In this document: piece by piece, positions 36,801 to 45,634 of the stretch
Layout of the letters: every line of letters begins with the position of its first letter
Position numbering within the stretch: position 1 is the first letter of the stretch
NCBI RefSeq assembly: GCF_024748695.1
Contig: NZ_CP087176.1
Span: 3,961,501-4,025,500 of the forward strand
From: Pseudomonas sp. B21-040
GTDB taxonomy: Bacteria; Pseudomonadota; Gammaproteobacteria; Pseudomonadales; Pseudomonadaceae
Length of the DNA: 64,000 bases
Direction: 5' to 3'
Notes under the pieces: generated by a model
Databases searched by the model: none
What the model was told of the DNA's origin: nothing
The model's input: only the letters and a program-made list of their open reading frames with translations
Made by a program: the position numbers and the translations under genes

Positions 36801-36870
36801 TCCGCCATTTACAAAACACCGTCCTCTCCACACCTGCGCACCACTCGTCGCCGAGGCCCCCTTCTCCCCC

Positions 36871-36899
36871 TTGACACTCATTGGGGTCTGTAGGATTAT
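36871..36899 (+). promoter_or_regulatory. promoter of Ohr copy 2
   Basis: TTGACA (36871), 17-base spacer, GATTAT (36894). The direct repeats at 36910-36932 would overlap the start of transcription, a position suited to repression. Confidence 0.5.
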
Positions 36900-36909
36900 T
36901 ATTACATCT

Positions 36910-36932
36910 CATACGATATAACCGCATACGAT
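36910..36932 (+). repeat. 15-bp-spaced direct repeat before Ohr copy 2
   Basis: CATACGAT occurs at 36910-36917 and again at 36925-36932, ending 29 bases before the ATG. The same arrangement (GCATGCGA twice, 15 apart) stands before copy 3. Confidence 0.6.
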
Positions 36933-36961
36933 CAAAAATCAAACTGTAGAGGATTCACCCC

Positions 36962-37414
36962 ATGAGCAAAATCGAAAAAGTCCTGGCCTCCGGCAAAACC
37001 CACACCACCTTGAGCGCTGTTGGTTTTACCTCGCGCGGTCATAACGGCAACCTCGATATCCAGCTGTCATCGCCAGGCAGCACCGCGCCTGCACACGTGT
37101 TCGAAGCCACCCAGCCGCACCCAAAAGCCGAGCAACTGTTCGCCGGTGCATGGTCGGCCTGCTACATCGCTGCCGTCGGCCTCGCCGCCAAGCAAAATAA
37201 CGTTGAACTGCCGTCCGACGTGTCGGTGGATATCGAAGTCGACCTCGGTCAAACCGGTAACGCCTACTTCCTGCAAGCCCGCCTGACACTGCGCGCACCC
37301 GGCCTGGATCACGCTGTTGCGACCAAACTGGCCCATGAAGCGGACCAGATCTGCCCGTATTCGAAAGCGACTCGCGGCAACATCGACGTGGCCATCAACG
37401 TCCTCACGGCTTGA
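36962..37414 (+). CDS. OsmC/Ohr-family organic hydroperoxide resistance protein (copy 2)
   Basis: A 150-residue Ohr-type peroxidase. Cys67 (AWSACYIAAV) and Cys131 (ICPYSKATRGN) are the redox pair. Relative to copy 1 it carries an insertion after residue 42 (APAHVFEATQPHPKAEQLFA). It is very similar to copy 3 downstream, a clear tandem duplication. Its own promoter and a pair of direct repeats precede it, so it should respond to a specific regulator; no OhrR-like MarR gene is in the window. Confidence 0.92.
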   Translation: MSKIEKVLASGKTHTTLSAVGFTSRGHNGNLDIQLSSPGSTAPAHVFEATQPHPKAEQLFAGAWSACYIAAVGLAAKQNNVELPSDVSVDIEVDLGQTGNAYFLQARLTLRAPGLDHAVATKLAHEADQICPYSKATRGNIDVAINVLTA

Positions 37415-37445
37415 AGATCGGCCTTATAAACGCCCCATATATATC

Positions 37446-37468
37446 GCATGCGACCAACACGCATGCGA
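37446..37468 (+). repeat. 15-bp-spaced direct repeat before Ohr copy 3
   Basis: GCATGCGA at 37446-37453 and 37461-37468, ending 30 bases before the ATG, matches the layout before copy 2 (consensus CATRCGA twice, period 15). Confidence 0.6.
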
Positions 37469-37498
37469 AACAAACCGAACACATTCAAGAGAATCCTC

Positions 37499-37951
37499 AT
37501 GAGCAAAATTGAAAAAGTCCTGGCCACCGGCAAAACCCACACCACCGCCAGCAGCACCGGCCACACGTCGCGCGGCCATAACGGCAGCCTCGACATTGCG
37601 CTCTCGTCGCCCGGCAACACCGCACCTGTACACGTGTTCGCCGCGACCCAGCCGCACCCGACCGCCGAGCAACTGTTCGCCGGCGCATGGTCGGCCTGCT
37701 ACACCGCCGCTGTCGGGCTGGTGGCCAATGACATGAACGTGGTGCTGCCAGGGGATTTGTCCGTCGACATCGAAGTCGATGTCGGTCAGACCGGTCAGGA
37801 CTATTTCCTCCAGGCGCGATTGACGCTGCGCGTGCCTGGCCTTGCGGACGACATTGCACGGACACTGGCGCACACTGCCGATCAAATCTGCCCGTATTCC
37901 AAAGCAACGCGCGGCAACATTGATGTGGACCTCAAGGTCCTGACGGCGTAA
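37499..37951 (+). CDS. OsmC/Ohr-family organic hydroperoxide resistance protein (copy 3)
   Basis: A 150-residue paralog of copy 2 with the same length, insertion and redox pair (Cys67, Cys131). The start at 37499 (MSKIEKVLATGK) matches that of copy 2 and has AGAG upstream; 17 more codons are open before it and cover the direct repeats. It lies 39 bp before msrA and is probably co-transcribed with it, linking lipid-peroxide and methionine-sulfoxide repair. Confidence 0.92.
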   Translation: MSKIEKVLATGKTHTTASSTGHTSRGHNGSLDIALSSPGNTAPVHVFAATQPHPTAEQLFAGAWSACYTAAVGLVANDMNVVLPGDLSVDIEVDVGQTGQDYFLQARLTLRVPGLADDIARTLAHTADQICPYSKATRGNIDVDLKVLTA

Positions 37952-37990
37952 GAACCTGATCCAACTGGCTACTACTGAGGAGTGAGCACG

Positions 37991-38500
37991 ATGACCACGC
38001 AAACCGAAACCGCCATCCTGGCCGGCGGCTGCTTCTGGGGCATGCAGGACCTGATCAGAAAAATGCCCGGCATCCTGTCTACCCGCGTGGGCTACTCGGG
38101 CGGTGATGTGGCCAATGCCACTTACCGCAACCACGGCACCCATGCGGAAGCGATCGAGATTGTCTTCAATCCGCAGGTGATCAGCTATCGCCAGATCCTG
38201 GAGTTTTTCTTCCAGATTCACGATCCCTCGACGACGAATCGTCAGGGCAACGATGTTGGGCTCAGCTACCGTTCGGCGATCTTCTATCTCAGTGAGGAGC
38301 AACGCGACGTCGCCGAAGACACCGCGGCCGACGTCGATGCCTCAGGTCTGTGGCCTGGCAAAGTGGTGACGGAGATCGTTCCCGCTGGTCCGTTCTGGCA
38401 AGCCGAGCCGGAGCATCAGGATTACCTTGAAAAAGTGCCCAATGGTTACACCTGCCATTTCATTCGGCCGAACTGGAAACTGCCTAAACGTGCACTCTGA
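37991..38500 (+). CDS. msrA: peptide-methionine (S)-S-oxide reductase
   Basis: A 169-residue MsrA with catalytic Cys14 in [10 protein letters not shown] and the substrate motif [20 protein letters not shown], whose Glu protonates the sulfoxide. It repairs oxidised methionine with thioredoxin as donor. The second residue after FW is Gly rather than the common Cys, as in one MsrA branch. The ATG at 37991 (8 bases after GAGGAG) is better than the GTG at 37982. It ends the three-Ohr oxidant-defence block and is followed by a hairpin. Confidence 0.93.
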   Translation: MTTQTETAILAGGCFWGMQDLIRKMPGILSTRVGYSGGDVANATYRNHGTHAEAIEIVFNPQVISYRQILEFFFQIHDPSTTNRQGNDVGLSYRSAIFYLSEEQRDVAEDTAADVDASGLWPGKVVTEIVPAGPFWQAEPEHQDYLEKVPNGYTCHFIRPNWKLPKRAL

Positions 38501-38509
38501 ATCAATGAC

Positions 38510-38533
38510 TTGGGTCCCGGCAACGGGACCCAA
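38510..38533. terminator. hairpin between msrA and the PotD-like gene
   Basis: TTGGGTCCCG and CGGGACCCAA form a perfect 10-bp stem with a GCAA loop between convergent genes. There is no strong T-run on either side; it could serve both genes. Confidence 0.6.
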
Positions 38534-38539
38534 TGTTCA

Positions 38540-39634
38540 TCAGGTATTGGTCTTCAACTTGGTCCACAACCGGGTACTCAACCGTGCAATGGCAGCCGGT
38601 AGTTCTTCTACGGTGAACAGTTTATCCAGCACACTTTTTGGCGGGTAAATCGCCAGGTCCTGCTTCACGGCCGGCACGACGTACGCATCAGCCGCACTGT
38701 TAGGGTTGGCGTAATGGATGCTGTTGCTGATGTTGGCAATCACTTGCGGCGTCAGCAGGTAGTTCATGTAGGTGTAGCCGTTCTTCTCGTGAGGCGCGCT
38801 CTTGGGCATGACCACCATGTCGAACCACAGCGTCGAACCTTCGTCGGGAATCGAGTAAGCGATGTCGATGCCGTTGTTGGCTTCCTTGGCACTCGCGGCG
38901 GCTTGCACAACGTCGCCATTGAACCCGATCACCGCGCAGACATTGCCGTTAGCCAGGTCGCTGATGTACTTGGAGGCATGGAAGTACTGCACGTAGGGCC
39001 TGATTTTGAATAACGCCTGCTCGGCTTTTTTGTAGTCCGCCGGCTCGTGACTGTGCGGTGGCAGGCCGAGGTAATTGAGGGTGATTGGCAGGACTTGCGT
39101 CGGGTTATCGATAATCGCCACCCCACACGCACTCAACTTTTTGATGTTGTCTTCATCAAAAAACAGTTTCCAGGAATGGGTGATGTCCGTGTTGCCGAAG
39201 ATCGCCTTGATTTTCTCGACGTTGTAGCCAATACCCGCCGTGCCCCACATGTACGGATAGCCGTACTGATTGCCCGGGTCGTTGACCTCGAGTTTTTTCA
39301 TCAACGCCGGATCGAGGTTCTTCCAGTTGGGCAGCTGGCTCTTGTCGAGCTTCTGGATCGCCCCGGCCTTGATCAAGCGGGAGAGAAAGTGGTTCGACGG
39401 GCTGACTACGTCATAACCGGTGTTGCCGGTCATCAACTTCGATTCCAGGACTTCGTTGCTGTCGTGAATATCGTAAGTGGCCTTGATCCCGGTTTCCTTG
39501 GTGAAGTTGACCAGGGTGTCATCGGCAATGTAGCCATTCCAGTTGGAAATGTTGACCTGTTCTTCGGCATAGCTGACTGCCGACACCGTCGAGAGCAAGA
39601 CCATCAGGGAAATCGTGTTAACGCGCATGTTCAA
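38540..39634 (-). CDS. polyamine ABC transporter binding protein (PotD/PotF-like)
   Basis: A 364-residue exported protein; signal peptide residues 1-23 (ends VSYA). It has the PotD/PotF fold opening EQVNISNWNGYIADDTLVNF, the acidic and aromatic ligand residues spread as in spermidine/putrescine binders (WGTAGIGYN, IGFNGDVVQAA, EGSTLWFDMVV). It captures polyamines in the periplasm. No permease or ATPase gene is beside it; it presumably docks on a transporter encoded elsewhere. Downstream of, and in the same direction as, the polyamine-oxidase-like gene. Confidence 0.9.
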   Translation of the reverse strand: MNMRVNTISLMVLLSTVSAVSYAEEQVNISNWNGYIADDTLVNFTKETGIKATYDIHDSNEVLESKLMTGNTGYDVVSPSNHFLSRLIKAGAIQKLDKSQLPNWKNLDPALMKKLEVNDPGNQYGYPYMWGTAGIGYNVEKIKAIFGNTDITHSWKLFFDEDNIKKLSACGVAIIDNPTQVLPITLNYLGLPPHSHEPADYKKAEQALFKIRPYVQYFHASKYISDLANGNVCAVIGFNGDVVQAAASAKEANNGIDIAYSIPDEGSTLWFDMVVMPKSAPHEKNGYTYMNYLLTPQVIANISNSIHYANPNSAADAYVVPAVKQDLAIYPPKSVLDKLFTVEELPAAIARLSTRLWTKLKTNT

Positions 39635-39667
39635 TCACCTTTTTGTTCTTTTGTGATAACCGGGTTT

Positions 39668-40969
39668 CTAGAATTCTGTCTTTGCCCGAATGGCCTCTAC
39701 GCGCATCCGAAGCATGGCACCGATGTCGAGCAACGGTCGCGGCGGCAGCCAGCCCGGCTGTGCGCGCTGCATCACCGAATCGAGCATTGGCGAGTCAATG
39801 CCTGAGGCCAGTTCCGCGAGCAACCGCCCCCACAACGTGCCGCGCGCCACGCCGGAACCGTTGCAGCCGGCCACGGCGTACACGCCCTCTTGCACCTGCG
39901 AAAAATACGGCTGCCCGGAGCGCGAGGCGCTCAGGTGTCCGGTCCAGGTGTATTGGATGTCTTGCTCGCCCAGCCAAGGGAAACGCCGTTGCAAGCCGAG
40001 CACATGGTGCTGGCGACGGATCGACAGTTCGCTGGCGGACAAATCCCGGGAACGGTATTCCGCGGTGTTGCGGATCATGACTCGACGATCAGGAGTCAGC
40101 CGTACCGTGGCGCCGAGCGGCCGGGTCGACAAAACGCCCCACGGTTCCACGCTGCCCATGTTGCGAAACTCTTCGTCGCTTAATGGTCGTGTGAGACTGG
40201 CGCTGAGTTCCATGGCAAAGGTTCCGCTGCCCTGAATACCGGCGCGAGGCACGAAGGCGTTCAGGCACACCAGCACTTGCTTCGCCTCGATGCTGCCCTC
40301 GATGCCGTTGGCCCGCAGACGCCCTTTTGCCAGGCGCTCAAGACCGGTGATGTCGGTGTTTTCGTAGACGGTCACACGTTCCGGCAGCGCATCGAGCAAG
40401 CCTTGCACGTATTTGGCCGGTTGCAGCAGCGCATTGCCCTTGCCGCACCAGATTGCGGCGCGGTAATGCCCGGTGCCGAGTTTCTGCGCCAGTTGTTCAC
40501 CTTCCAGATACTGCGCAGTTGCCCCGAGTGCCCGCAGCGTTTGCAACTTGGCCTCGACGTCGGTCAATTTGCGGGCATCGCTGACGGCAAAGTAGTAGCC
40601 CGAATCGCGAAACTCACACTGGATGCCGTGACGCAGAATCATCGCGTGCACTTCGGCATTGGCCGCACGTGAAATGGTGGTGTCCACCTCAAACCCGGCG
40701 AACCCGGGGCTGTCGATCAACTCATCGGTGCCCGGGTGTTCATGGGCCACCACAAAACCGGAATTGCGCGCCGAAGCACCTTGCGCAGCGCGCTGGCGGT
40801 CGACCACCACGATGCGCGCCTGAGGGTGCAATTGCGCGAGGGCGTGGGCGGCGCTCAAGCCGGTAATGCCGCCGCCGATCACCAGCCAATTGGCTGTTTG
40901 CGGCCCTTTCAGACGATCACGTACTGGAGCGCTTTGAGCTTGCGCGATCCAGCCACATTCATTTTTCAT
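39668..40969 (-). CDS. FAD-dependent oxidoreductase, PuuB-like (gamma-glutamylputrescine oxidase type)
   Basis: A 433-residue D-amino-acid-oxidase-fold enzyme. The FAD motif NWLVIGGGITGLSAAHAL is at about residues 27-44, and the C-terminal part has YTWTGHLSASRSGQPYF and AVAGCNGSGVARGTLWG. The close match is to PuuB, which oxidises gamma-glutamylputrescine to the aldehyde with H2O2 release. It precedes the PotD-like gene and is divergent from a LysR regulator. PuuA, PuuC and PuuD are absent here, so it may act on another polyamine-derived amine. Confidence 0.87.
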   Translation of the reverse strand: MKNECGWIAQAQSAPVRDRLKGPQTANWLVIGGGITGLSAAHALAQLHPQARIVVVDRQRAAQGASARNSGFVVAHEHPGTDELIDSPGFAGFEVDTTISRAANAEVHAMILRHGIQCEFRDSGYYFAVSDARKLTDVEAKLQTLRALGATAQYLEGEQLAQKLGTGHYRAAIWCGKGNALLQPAKYVQGLLDALPERVTVYENTDITGLERLAKGRLRANGIEGSIEAKQVLVCLNAFVPRAGIQGSGTFAMELSASLTRPLSDEEFRNMGSVEPWGVLSTRPLGATVRLTPDRRVMIRNTAEYRSRDLSASELSIRRQHHVLGLQRRFPWLGEQDIQYTWTGHLSASRSGQPYFSQVQEGVYAVAGCNGSGVARGTLWGRLLAELASGIDSPMLDSVMQRAQPGWLPPRPLLDIGAMLRMRVEAIRAKTEF

Positions 40970-41115
40970 GCGTCACCTGCCTAGACTCTTATTCCCGGCC
41001 TGCTCATGCGTGAATCGCATAGGCGATAAGTGATGGCAGCCGTCAGGGCTAGAATCTATTAGGTCTTCGGTGATACAACCAACGTTATAAAATCATTGAG
41101 CCATTCTGAAAACGC

Positions 41116-42027
41116 ATGGATAAAATTCGCCACGTGCCCAACCTGCAGGCCTTGCAGGCGCTGGTGGAAGTCGCTGATGCCGGTAGCTTCACGCAAGCCG
41201 CGAACACGCTCTGCCTGACCCAAAGCGCCGTCAGCCGACAAATCCAGCAACTGGAGAGTCACTTCGGCGTGCCGCTGTTTGTGCGCAGCAGCCGCAGCCT
41301 TCGACTGACGCCGGAGGGCGAACTGGTGCTGACCAGCGCGCGCAGTATCCTTGAGCAACTGAAAACCCTCGAAGACCGCCTCTCCCCGCAAAAACGCCCG
41401 TTCCGTATCCGCATGCATGTTTCACTGGCGGTACGCTGGTTGTTGCCGAAACTGAGCGACTTCTATCGAAATCACCCGGACGTTTCCCTGTCGATCGAGA
41501 CCGTGGCGACCGAAATTGTCGAGCCGGCCAGCGACAGCGATGCCTACATCCTCTACCTGCCCGAGCCGTCCAGCGATCCTGCGTGCCTGACCCTGTTCGA
41601 AGAAGCGCTGATTCCGGTGTGCGCCCCCGGCCTTGCCAGCGCTACCCGGCCGCTGGCGTCGATGGACGACCTGAGCGGGTTTGCCCTGCTGCATCGTTCG
41701 GCCGACAAACAAGCGTGGATCGATTGGCTGGCGGCCAATGGCGGCAAGTCGCTGGAGGACTATCGGCACATTCCCTTCAACCTCGACGAGTTGGCGCTGG
41801 ATGCTGCGGCACGGGGTCTGGGCGTGGCGATGACCGACATGACCCTGGCCCAGGAATCGATCGAGCGTGGTGTGCTCGTCGTCCCGTTCGGCGCCCCGTT
41901 GAAGACCCGAGGGCTGTATTCGTTGTGCCTGCAACCCTCGGCGGCGTCCCATCCGGCGTGCGCGCTGATCATGCAGTGGTTTGCCGGGCAGGCCGAGGGG
42001 CTGGTGAGTGCCAACAAGCCCTTCTGA
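41116..42027 (+). CDS. LysR-family regulator, GcvA-like
   Basis: A 303-residue LysR protein: helix-turn-helix DAGSFTQAANTLCLTQSAVS at the N terminus and a GcvA-type effector domain. It is divergent from the PuuB-like oxidase (146-bp gap) and is the likely regulator of that gene and the PotD-like gene. It converges on ptrR. The effector may be a polyamine or its aldehyde. Confidence 0.9.
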   Translation: MDKIRHVPNLQALQALVEVADAGSFTQAANTLCLTQSAVSRQIQQLESHFGVPLFVRSSRSLRLTPEGELVLTSARSILEQLKTLEDRLSPQKRPFRIRMHVSLAVRWLLPKLSDFYRNHPDVSLSIETVATEIVEPASDSDAYILYLPEPSSDPACLTLFEEALIPVCAPGLASATRPLASMDDLSGFALLHRSADKQAWIDWLAANGGKSLEDYRHIPFNLDELALDAAARGLGVAMTDMTLAQESIERGVLVVPFGAPLKTRGLYSLCLQPSAASHPACALIMQWFAGQAEGLVSANKPF

Positions 42028-42049
42028 CCCACAGGGTTATGGGGTGGTT

Positions 42050-42940
42050 TCAAGTTTGTTGCTGTACCACCCCACGTTCTTCCAGCAAACGCACAAACAT
42101 GGTCAGGCTCTGCGACACCGTGCCCCGGCGCCATACCAGCCAGGTGCGCAAATAGCGGAAAGACTCCGACAGCGGCCAGATACTCACCGTGGTGCAACCC
42201 GGCATGCTTTCGAGCATGCTGCGCGGCATCAGCGCCAGGCCCGCACCGGCGCTGACGCACGCGAGCATGCCGTGATAGGACTCCATTTCGAAGATCTTGC
42301 CCGGCACCGCCGCGTCCTTGGTGAACCAGCTTTCGAAGTGGTGCCGGTACGAGCAATTGGAGCGGAAGGCGTAGATGTTTTCGCCGTTCACATCCTGCGC
42401 GCGATAAATCGGTGAATGGTGGAGCGGCGCGATCAGCACCATCTCTTCTTCAAACGCCGGCACGCCTTCCAGTGCCGGGTGCAACACCGGCCCATCGACA
42501 AACGCGGCGGCCAGCCGGCCCGACAGCACCCCATCGATCATGGTCCCCGAGGGGCCGGTGGACAGGTCCAGTTCAACCTTGGCGTGTTTCTGGTTATAGG
42601 CCGCCAGCAGCTCGGGAATGCGTACCGCCGCCGTACTTTCCAGTGAACCCAAGGGGAATGAACCTTGTGGTTCTTCGCCTGCCACGGTGGCGCGGGCTTC
42701 CTGGACCAGGTCGAGGATGCGCCGGGCATAGTCGAGAAAACTCCAGCCGGCCGGCGACAAACGCAGGCGGCTTTTCTCGCGGATAAACAGGTCCACGCCC
42801 AGGTCCTGCTCCAACTGCTTGATCCGCGTCGTCAGGTTGGAGGGCACTCGGTGGATGTGCTGCGCGGCGACGCTGATGCTGCCGTGCTCGGCAACGGCCT
42901 TGAAAATTTCCAACTGAACCAGATCCAAGTCATTCTCCAA
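42050..42940 (-). CDS. ptrR: LysR-family regulator, PtrR-like (putrescine utilisation)
   Basis: A 296-residue LysR protein with the unusual helix-turn-helix [20 protein letters not shown], matching the PtrR/YneJ branch that controls succinate-semialdehyde dehydrogenase in putrescine catabolism. It is divergent from exactly that gene (88-bp gap), which supports the call. It probably binds putrescine or a breakdown product. Confidence 0.85.
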   Translation of the reverse strand: MENDLDLVQLEIFKAVAEHGSISVAAQHIHRVPSNLTTRIKQLEQDLGVDLFIREKSRLRLSPAGWSFLDYARRILDLVQEARATVAGEEPQGSFPLGSLESTAAVRIPELLAAYNQKHAKVELDLSTGPSGTMIDGVLSGRLAAAFVDGPVLHPALEGVPAFEEEMVLIAPLHHSPIYRAQDVNGENIYAFRSNCSYRHHFESWFTKDAAVPGKIFEMESYHGMLACVSAGAGLALMPRSMLESMPGCTTVSIWPLSESFRYLRTWLVWRRGTVSQSLTMFVRLLEERGVVQQQT

Positions 42941-43028
42941 ACGTGAACGTTATGCTCAGTATTATTCAGTTTCCAGAAATTTAACACCACCGTAACCTGC
43001 GCACATTCCCACCTAGCAGGACGGTGCC

Positions 43029-44420
43029 ATGACGCAAGTTTCCAGCCTTACCCACGCCATTTCGATCAACCCGCTCAACGGCGAACAGATCGGCCACTAC
43101 CCTTTTGAATCCGACTCGGCACTGCAAGCGGCTCTGGCACGGGCGGCTGGCGGGTTCCGCGTCTGGCGCAAAACTGCTGTTGAGCAACGCTCGCAGTTGT
43201 TGATCGCCCTGGCCAAGGCCCTGCGCGACAGCGCCGATAAAATGGCCAGCATGATTACCCTGGAAATGGGCAAGCCAATCACCCAGGCGCGCGGTGAAAT
43301 CGAAAAGTGCGCACAACTGTGCGAGTGGTACGCCGAACACGGCCCGGCCATGCTCAACGCCGAAACGACGCTGGTTGAAGGCGGCAAAGCACGCATCGAA
43401 TACCGCCCGCTCGGGCCGATTCTGGCCGTGATGCCGTGGAACTTCCCGATCTGGCAGGTGCTGCGTGGCGCCGTTCCAACCCTGATCGCCGGCAACACCT
43501 ACGTGCTCAAGCATGCGCCCAACGTGATGGGCAGCGCTTACTTGCTGCTGGAAGCCTTCAAGACTGCCGGTTTCCCGGAAGGTGTTTTCGAAGTGCTGAA
43601 CGTCACGCCAGAAGGCGTTTCCACGGCGATTGCCGATCCTCGCATCGCCGCCGTGACCCTCACCGGTAGCGTGCGCGCCGGCATGGCCATCGGCGCTCAG
43701 GCAGGCGCAGCGTTGAAGAAATGCGTGCTGGAACTGGGCGGTTCCGACCCCTTCATCGTGCTCAACGATGCCGACCTCGATGAAGCGGTCAAAGCCGCCG
43801 TGATCGGTCGCTACCAGAACACCGGGCAAGTCTGCGCGGCGGCCAAGCGCTTGATCGTCGAGCAAGGCGTTGTCGAGGCGTTCACCAGCAAGTTCGTCGA
43901 AGCCACGCGCAAGCTGGTGGTTGGCGATCCATTGCTCACCAGCACCTACATCGGCCCGATGGCCCGTTTTGATCTGCGTGATGAACTGGATCAACAAGTG
44001 CGCGCCACCCTGGAAGAAGGCGCGACATTGCTGCTGGGCGGCAAGAAGGCCGAAGGCCCGGGTAACTTCTACGAGCCGACGGTGTTCGCCAACGTCACCG
44101 ATCAGATGACGTCATTCAAACAGGAGTTGTTTGGCCCGGTGGCGTCGATCATCACCGCGCGCGATGCAGCACACGCACTGGAACTGGCGAACGACAGTGA
44201 GTTCGGCCTGGCTTCAACCATCTACACCAGCAATGTCGAGCTCGCCCAACAGATGGCCGGCGAACTGGAAACTGGTGGTGTGTTTATCAATGGCTACAGC
44301 GCTTCCGACCCGCGCGTGACCTTCGGTGGCGTGAAGAAAAGCGGGTTTGGCCGCGAACTCTCGCATTTCGGCGTACGCGAGTTCTGCAATGCGCAGACGG
44401 TGTGGCTGGATCGCCGCTGA
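43029..44420 (+). CDS. sad: NAD-dependent succinate-semialdehyde dehydrogenase
   Basis: A 463-residue aldehyde dehydrogenase of the Sad/YneI group. The cofactor site is LAVMPWNFPIWQVLRGA, the catalytic base is in LELGGSDPF and the nucleophile is Cys269 in NTGQVCAAAKR. It oxidises succinate semialdehyde from GABA/putrescine breakdown to succinate for the TCA cycle. The divergent PtrR gene and the polyamine genes on the other side support this role. It ends in a strong terminator. Confidence 0.92.
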   Translation: MTQVSSLTHAISINPLNGEQIGHYPFESDSALQAALARAAGGFRVWRKTAVEQRSQLLIALAKALRDSADKMASMITLEMGKPITQARGEIEKCAQLCEWYAEHGPAMLNAETTLVEGGKARIEYRPLGPILAVMPWNFPIWQVLRGAVPTLIAGNTYVLKHAPNVMGSAYLLLEAFKTAGFPEGVFEVLNVTPEGVSTAIADPRIAAVTLTGSVRAGMAIGAQAGAALKKCVLELGGSDPFIVLNDADLDEAVKAAVIGRYQNTGQVCAAAKRLIVEQGVVEAFTSKFVEATRKLVVGDPLLTSTYIGPMARFDLRDELDQQVRATLEEGATLLLGGKKAEGPGNFYEPTVFANVTDQMTSFKQELFGPVASIITARDAAHALELANDSEFGLASTIYTSNVELAQQMAGELETGGVFINGYSASDPRVTFGGVKKSGFGRELSHFGVREFCNAQTVWLDRR

Positions 44421-44426
44421 GTGCAC

Positions 44427-44458
44427 GCAGTGCCTGGTTTCCCAGGCACTGCTTTTTT
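44427..44458. terminator. bidirectional rho-independent terminator
   Basis: GCAGTGCCTGG and CCAGGCACTGC (11-bp stem, TTTC loop) followed by TTTTTTATT. It serves the dehydrogenase gene and lies at the end of the convergent SnoaL-like gene. Confidence 0.85.
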
Positions 44459-44828
44459 ATTCGTTGAAATAATAGAGCTTGTTCACAATCATCCAGCGCT
44501 CATTGATTTTCAGTAACGACAGATAATCCGTGAAGCGCATGCCGGCGTAGTCATCGATCACTTTGACGGCGGCGGCATCCCCTGTGATATCGACGCTTTT
44601 TGTGTCCCAATACGGCTCAATCCCTTTGGCCGCAGGCCCCTCAGCCTTGATCGCGCTGATAAAGTCATCCAGCGATGCCCACTCCAGCTCTCCATGGTAA
44701 TGACCGATGATGCGACAAGCGGGATGAAACGCATGCCGTAGCAGTACTTCGTCGGCGAAAACCATGCCCTCTACATAATTGCGAACCACAACGCTGATGT
44801 GTTCTTTATCCAGCGATTGAACAGTCAT
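44457..44828 (-). CDS. nuclear transport factor 2-like (SnoaL/DUF4440-type) protein
   Basis: A 123-residue alpha+beta barrel protein. It starts MTVQSLDKEHISVVVRNYVE, then FHPACRIIGHYHGEL and ends SLLKINERWMIVNKLYYFNE. Families of this fold include ketosteroid isomerase and putative lumazine-binding proteins; the function here is unknown. The ATG at 44828 has GGAGG 6 bases before it; the frame is open 39 codons further, over unrelated Arg/Gly-rich sequence. It is divergent from the GST gene. Confidence 0.82.
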   Translation of the reverse strand: MTVQSLDKEHISVVVRNYVEGMVFADEVLLRHAFHPACRIIGHYHGELEWASLDDFISAIKAEGPAAKGIEPYWDTKSVDITGDAAAVKVIDDYAGMRFTDYLSLLKINERWMIVNKLYYFNE

Positions 44829-44965
44829 GTCATACCTCCAGCCTTCTCGTCCTCGCGTTGCCGGTGGAATTGATCGATCCAACCTGAAAAGTCTAGCACC
44901 GCATTTCGAACCGCCGCGCACGACGACTATGCTGGTAAAGATCACTCCCCCGCAGGAGCCCGAAT

Positions 44966-45634
44966 ATGCTGACGCTTTATTACCATCCGCTGTCGTCGTA
45001 CTGCCATAAGGTGCTAATCGCGCTCTATGAACACGCTATCGATTTCGAGGGACGGCTCATTGATTTGGGCAACGCCGGCGAGAAAGCACAGTTGCTGGCG
45101 CTCTGGCCACTGGGCAAATTCCCGGTCATCTGCGACCACGCAGGCCAGCGTAACGTGGCTGAGTCCACGATTATCATCGAGTACCTGGATCGGTATTTTG
45201 CTGGGCACCACCTGCTGATTCCCGCCGACTGGGACACTGCGTTGGAGGTGCGCCAGTGGGACCGTGTCTGCGATAACTACCTGCAGACACCGCTGCAACA
45301 GATTGTTCTCGATCGCATTCTCGCAACTGAGGGTGACCTGACCCGACAGCGCTCCACACTTCAGACCGTGTACGGCATGCTCGACCGGCAACTGGAGAAT
45401 CGCACCTGGCTGGCCAGCCCGGAGTTCAGCCTGGCCGATTGCGCGGCGGCCCCGGCGCTTTTTTATGCCAGTACGCTTGAGCCGTTCCCTGATGATCACA
45501 CTCACCTGAACGCTTATTTTGATCGGCTGATGAACAGACCGTCCGTGCAACGGGTGATCGACGAAGCGCGGCCGTACTTTTCACTCTTTCCGTTTGCGCA
45601 GGACATCCCGCAGCGGTTTCGCCAGCGCACCTAA
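44966..45634 (+). CDS. glutathione S-transferase family protein
   Basis: A 222-residue GST. The thioredoxin-like N-terminal domain (LTLYYHPLSSYCHKVLIALY, with Ser/Cys in the active-site loop, and ESTIIIEYLDRYF binding glutathione's glutamyl end) is followed by the all-alpha C-terminal domain with FSLADCAAAPALFY. AGGAG lies before the ATG. The gene converges with the aldo/keto reductase gene with a 4-base overlap of the ends. The substrate is unknown. Confidence 0.9.
   Translation: MLTLYYHPLSSYCHKVLIALYEHAIDFEGRLIDLGNAGEKAQLLALWPLGKFPVICDHAGQRNVAESTIIIEYLDRYFAGHHLLIPADWDTALEVRQWDRVCDNYLQTPLQQIVLDRILATEGDLTRQRSTLQTVYGMLDRQLENRTWLASPEFSLADCAAAPALFYASTLEPFPDDHTHLNAYFDRLMNRPSVQRVIDEARPYFSLFPFAQDIPQRFRQRT

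Noticed and set aside
36954..37414. The second Ohr gene as an OsmC proper rather than Ohr
   Set aside because: The cysteine spacing and the CPYSKATRGN motif are of the Ohr branch; the inserted HVFEATQPHPKAEQLFA does not change that.
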